64,000 nucleotides of DNA from the NCBI GenBank assembly GCA_030053945.1, contig JASGCW010000003.1, forward strand, positions 51,034-115,033, in the 5' to 3' direction. Shown here in pieces: positions 62,118 to 64,000 of this stretch. The translations under genes and the position numbers were made by a program. This DNA comes from Limnohabitans sp. (GTDB taxonomy: Bacteria > Bacteroidota > Bacteroidia > Flavobacteriales > Flavobacteriaceae). The stretch's first letter is position 1. Each line of letters opens with the position of its first letter. Below the pieces are notes generated by a model. That model worked only from the letters and a program-made list of their open reading frames with translations. It was not told where the DNA came from and made no database searches.

Positions 62118-62975
62118 ATGGCATCAAGGGGTAAAACTCAAAAAGGAAATAGTAAAATTCAAACTGGCAGAAATAAGAAAGCAGCTAATAAAACATCTTT
62201 TTTTTCCAGCTCATTATTTTTTAAACTAATAATGATTATGTTGGTTTGTGTTTTTTTGTACAGCCAAAAAAAGATTTTTGCTCGCTATTTAGGATTTACG
62301 ACAGATAAAATTATTTATACAGAAGCACGCTCTATGCCTATAGATAAGGTTTTAGATGCTCATATTGAAAAGTCATTTGGAATTGATGTTTCTGAATATC
62401 AGGATAAAATTGATTGGGATGAAGTTAAAGAAATTGAAGGAGGTTATCCTATTGAATTTGTTTTTTTAAGAGCTTCAGTTGGGAACGAAAGAGCAGATAA
62501 AAAATTCAAAAAATATTGGAAAAAAGCTAAGGAAAAGAAATTTATTTGTGGAGCATATCATTATTACAGACCCAATGAAAATTCTTTAGAACAAGCTCAA
62601 AATTTTATACAACAAGTTACTCTTGTAGAAGGAGATTTCCCACCAGTTTTAGATATAGAAAAATTGCCTAAAACACAATCGATAGAAAGACTTAAGGTAG
62701 GATTGCATCGTTGGTTAGAAGCAGTAGAAAAGCATTATGGAGTAAAACCAATAATTTATAGTAGTGAAAGCTATTATGAAGATTTTCTAAAAGACGATTT
62801 TGAAGACTATCCTTTCTGGATTGCAAATTACACTGCTTTTTATAAAGATATAGACGATGAATGGGCTATCTGGCAACTCTCTGAAAATGGAAAAGTAAAA
62901 GGAATTCAAAGCCCTGTAGATATAAATATTTATAATGGGACTTCTGTTTCTTTGAAAGATTTATTGGTAAAGTAG
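62118..62975 (+). CDS. GH25 muramidase (lysozyme-like) with membrane anchor
   Basis: The 285-residue protein has a basic N-terminus, one membrane helix near 33-48 (FFKLIMIMLVCVFLY), and a GH25 domain from about 85. The domain shows GIDVSEYQDKIDWDEV, FVFLRASVGNE, CGAYHYYRP, PPVLDIEKLP with the catalytic Asp and Glu pair, FWIANY and WAIWQLSENG. It should cleave N-acetylmuramyl linkages in peptidoglycan on the periplasmic side, anchored by its helix. It starts one base after the pssA stop. A 109-base gap follows with no gene and no clear promoter. Confidence 0.92.
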   Translation: MASRGKTQKGNSKIQTGRNKKAANKTSFFSSSLFFKLIMIMLVCVFLYSQKKIFARYLGFTTDKIIYTEARSMPIDKVLDAHIEKSFGIDVSEYQDKIDWDEVKEIEGGYPIEFVFLRASVGNERADKKFKKYWKKAKEKKFICGAYHYYRPNENSLEQAQNFIQQVTLVEGDFPPVLDIEKLPKTQSIERLKVGLHRWLEAVEKHYGVKPIIYSSESYYEDFLKDDFEDYPFWIANYTAFYKDIDDEWAIWQLSENGKVKGIQSPVDINIYNGTSVSLKDLLVK

Positions 62976-63084
62976 TTGATTGTCAATTGGTTGTATTGAT
63001 GTCGTTAGAATGTCGTATTTAAAACTTCTTGATTTTTTTGTGCTTTTTAGATTAGCCATTATTCTTGCAGTACAATTTTGAATT

Positions 63085-63936
63085 ATGAATCAACCAGAAT
63101 TAGGAAAAAAAGTTTTAGAGCTTAGGCTTTCAAAAGGACTCACACAAAGTGAGCTGGCAGAATTATGTAATGTTAGTTTAAGAACAATTCAGCGTATTGA
63201 ATTAGCAGAAGTAACTCCGAGAAGTTTTACAGTAAAAACCATTTTTTCAGTTCTGGAGTATGATTTTTATAATTCAAAATCTACACTTGTAATAGAAAAG
63301 ACGTCATCCGTTGCAAGTTGGTTAAAAGATTTATTTAATTTAAAGAAAAACACAATGAAAAAATTATCAGTATTATCTATTTTTTTAATTGTACTAGCTG
63401 TGCTTTTTACAAAGAATGAAAGTCAAGCACAAAGTATAAATGGTTGGTTTAAGACAGGGAGTAAGTCAAAAAGTTATGAAACTGGGCTAAATAGTTCTAA
63501 AAGTAAGACAGGAAAAAAATGTGCTTATATTAAGTCTATCGAAGATAATATTCAAGGTTTTGGAACATTGATGCAGCATTGCGATGCAAAATTGTATTTA
63601 GGCAAAAGAGTAAAAATGACTGGATACATAAAAACTGAAAATGTTGTAAATTGGTCAGGAATGTGGCTACGAGTAGATTCAAAATTTGGAGGGAAGTATC
63701 TAAGTTTTGATAATATGCATGATCGTCCACTAAAAGGAGATACAGATTGGACTAAATGTGAAATAATTTTAAACGTACCCAAAGAGAGTAGTACTTTAAA
63801 TTATGGTGTATTGCTTAATGGTACTGGTGAAGTATATTTTGATAGAATTTCTATTGAAATTCTGGGAGATATGACAGATGATACAACCGAAAAAAAATTA
63901 CCTGAAAAACCTACAAATGTGGATTTTGAGGAGTAG
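63085..63936 (+). CDS. XRE-type HTH protein with internal signal-peptide-like helix and exported domain
   Basis: The 283-residue protein has an XRE/Cro HTH at about residues 9-62 (LRLSKGLTQSELAELC, SLRTIQRIE). From residue 91 comes an MKK start, a hydrophobic core and SQAQ, exactly like a signal peptide, and then a beta-rich domain (about 118-262) with GFGTLMQHC, YLGKRVKMTGYIKTE, WSGMWLRVD, LSFDNMHDRPLKG and VYFDRISIEI. I know this type of domain from other sensory regulators but cannot name a ligand. It may be a one-component membrane regulator with cytoplasmic HTH and periplasmic sensor. It may also allow a second start at 63355 producing only the exported part. Confidence 0.8.
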   Translation: MNQPELGKKVLELRLSKGLTQSELAELCNVSLRTIQRIELAEVTPRSFTVKTIFSVLEYDFYNSKSTLVIEKTSSVASWLKDLFNLKKNTMKKLSVLSIFLIVLAVLFTKNESQAQSINGWFKTGSKSKSYETGLNSSKSKTGKKCAYIKSIEDNIQGFGTLMQHCDAKLYLGKRVKMTGYIKTENVVNWSGMWLRVDSKFGGKYLSFDNMHDRPLKGDTDWTKCEIILNVPKESSTLNYGVLLNGTGEVYFDRISIEILGDMTDDTTEKKLPEKPTNVDFEE

Positions 63937-64000
63937 TTTAATTTTGTAGGCTCATTCATAATTAAATAAAACCTTGTATATCAGCAAAATATAGATTATA
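63937..64000. other. Window end, no feature recognised
   Basis: 64 AT-rich bases after the HTH gene stop, ending at the window edge. I see no gene start, hairpin terminator or promoter element here that I could support. Confidence 0.5.

Noticed and set aside
1..64000. Insertion sequences, integrases, tRNA or CRISPR that would explain transfer of this large locus
   Set aside because: None seen; intergenic gaps are nearly all under 120 bases and filled by the genes described.

Overview
The window is AT-rich (roughly 30% G+C by eye) DNA from a member of the Bacteroidota, most likely a Flavobacterium or close relative. The evidence is the type IX secretion (T9SS) sorting domain, a PorV/PorQ-like protein, a DUF4105 (Lnb-type) protein, -7 elements of the TAnnTTTG type, frequent TTG starts without Shine-Dalgarno sequences, and an SLBB export lipoprotein followed by a BY-kinase. 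No tRNA, rRNA, CRISPR array, insertion sequence or integrase was seen. About 59 kb is one very large surface-polysaccharide locus; the last 5 kb looks like ordinary chromosome.

Region A (1-25.7 kb, all +, almost gapless): 3' part of rmlA, Wzx flippase, asparagine-synthase-like amidotransferase, hexapeptide acyltransferase, a secreted PL9-like parallel beta-helix protein carrying a G8 tract, a Wzy-type polymerase, an O-antigen-ligase-type protein, two GT4 glycosyltransferases, a second amidotransferase, a five-gene set for a UDP-L-6-deoxy-HexNAc (L-QuiNAc or L-FucNAc) and its transfer, an SDR reductase with a WecA/WbpL-type initiating transferase, a DegT aminotransferase with a PglF/WbpM-type dehydratase, then Wza and Wzc. 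A bidirectional terminator separates wzc from a convergent CpsB-type phosphatase (25.8-26.5 kb).

Region B (26.6-59.1 kb, all +) starts at a divergent promoter region holding a palindrome. It carries an ABC exporter (Wzm/Wzt) with a methyltransferase next to it, four glycosyltransferases, an acyltransferase, a CMP-nonulosonate set (NeuA, methyltransferase-like protein, NeuB, NeuC), an O-methyltransferase, a GT11 fucosyltransferase, an unusual GT-B protein, a GtrB-like polyprenyl-phosphate transferase, WecD/WecE for dTDP-Fuc4NAc, three consecutive GT-C-like membrane proteins, six more glycosyltransferases, a methyltransferase, a second ligase/polymerase and a WcaJ/WbaP-type initiating transferase. 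Region C (59.1-64 kb) holds an Lnb-like protein, a PorV/PorQ-like barrel, pssA, a GH25 muramidase and an HTH protein with an embedded signal-peptide-like segment.

How it works together: the locus carries two kinds of initiating transferase, two export routes (Wzx/Wzy and ABC), two ligase-like proteins and about nineteen glycosyltransferases, so it probably builds more than one glycan or one heavily decorated glycan. Predicted precursors are UDP-L-QuiNAc/L-FucNAc, UDP-Qui2NAc4N, dTDP-Fuc4NAc, a CMP-nonulosonate and GDP-fucose (the last made elsewhere). The strongest unusual signals are (i) a phase-variation-like G8 tract in a T9SS-secreted lyase-like protein inside the biosynthesis operon, (ii) a GtrB-WecD-WecE-GT-C-GT-C-GT-C block that looks like an extracytoplasmic Fuc4NAc modification module, and (iii) the coexistence of both export systems.
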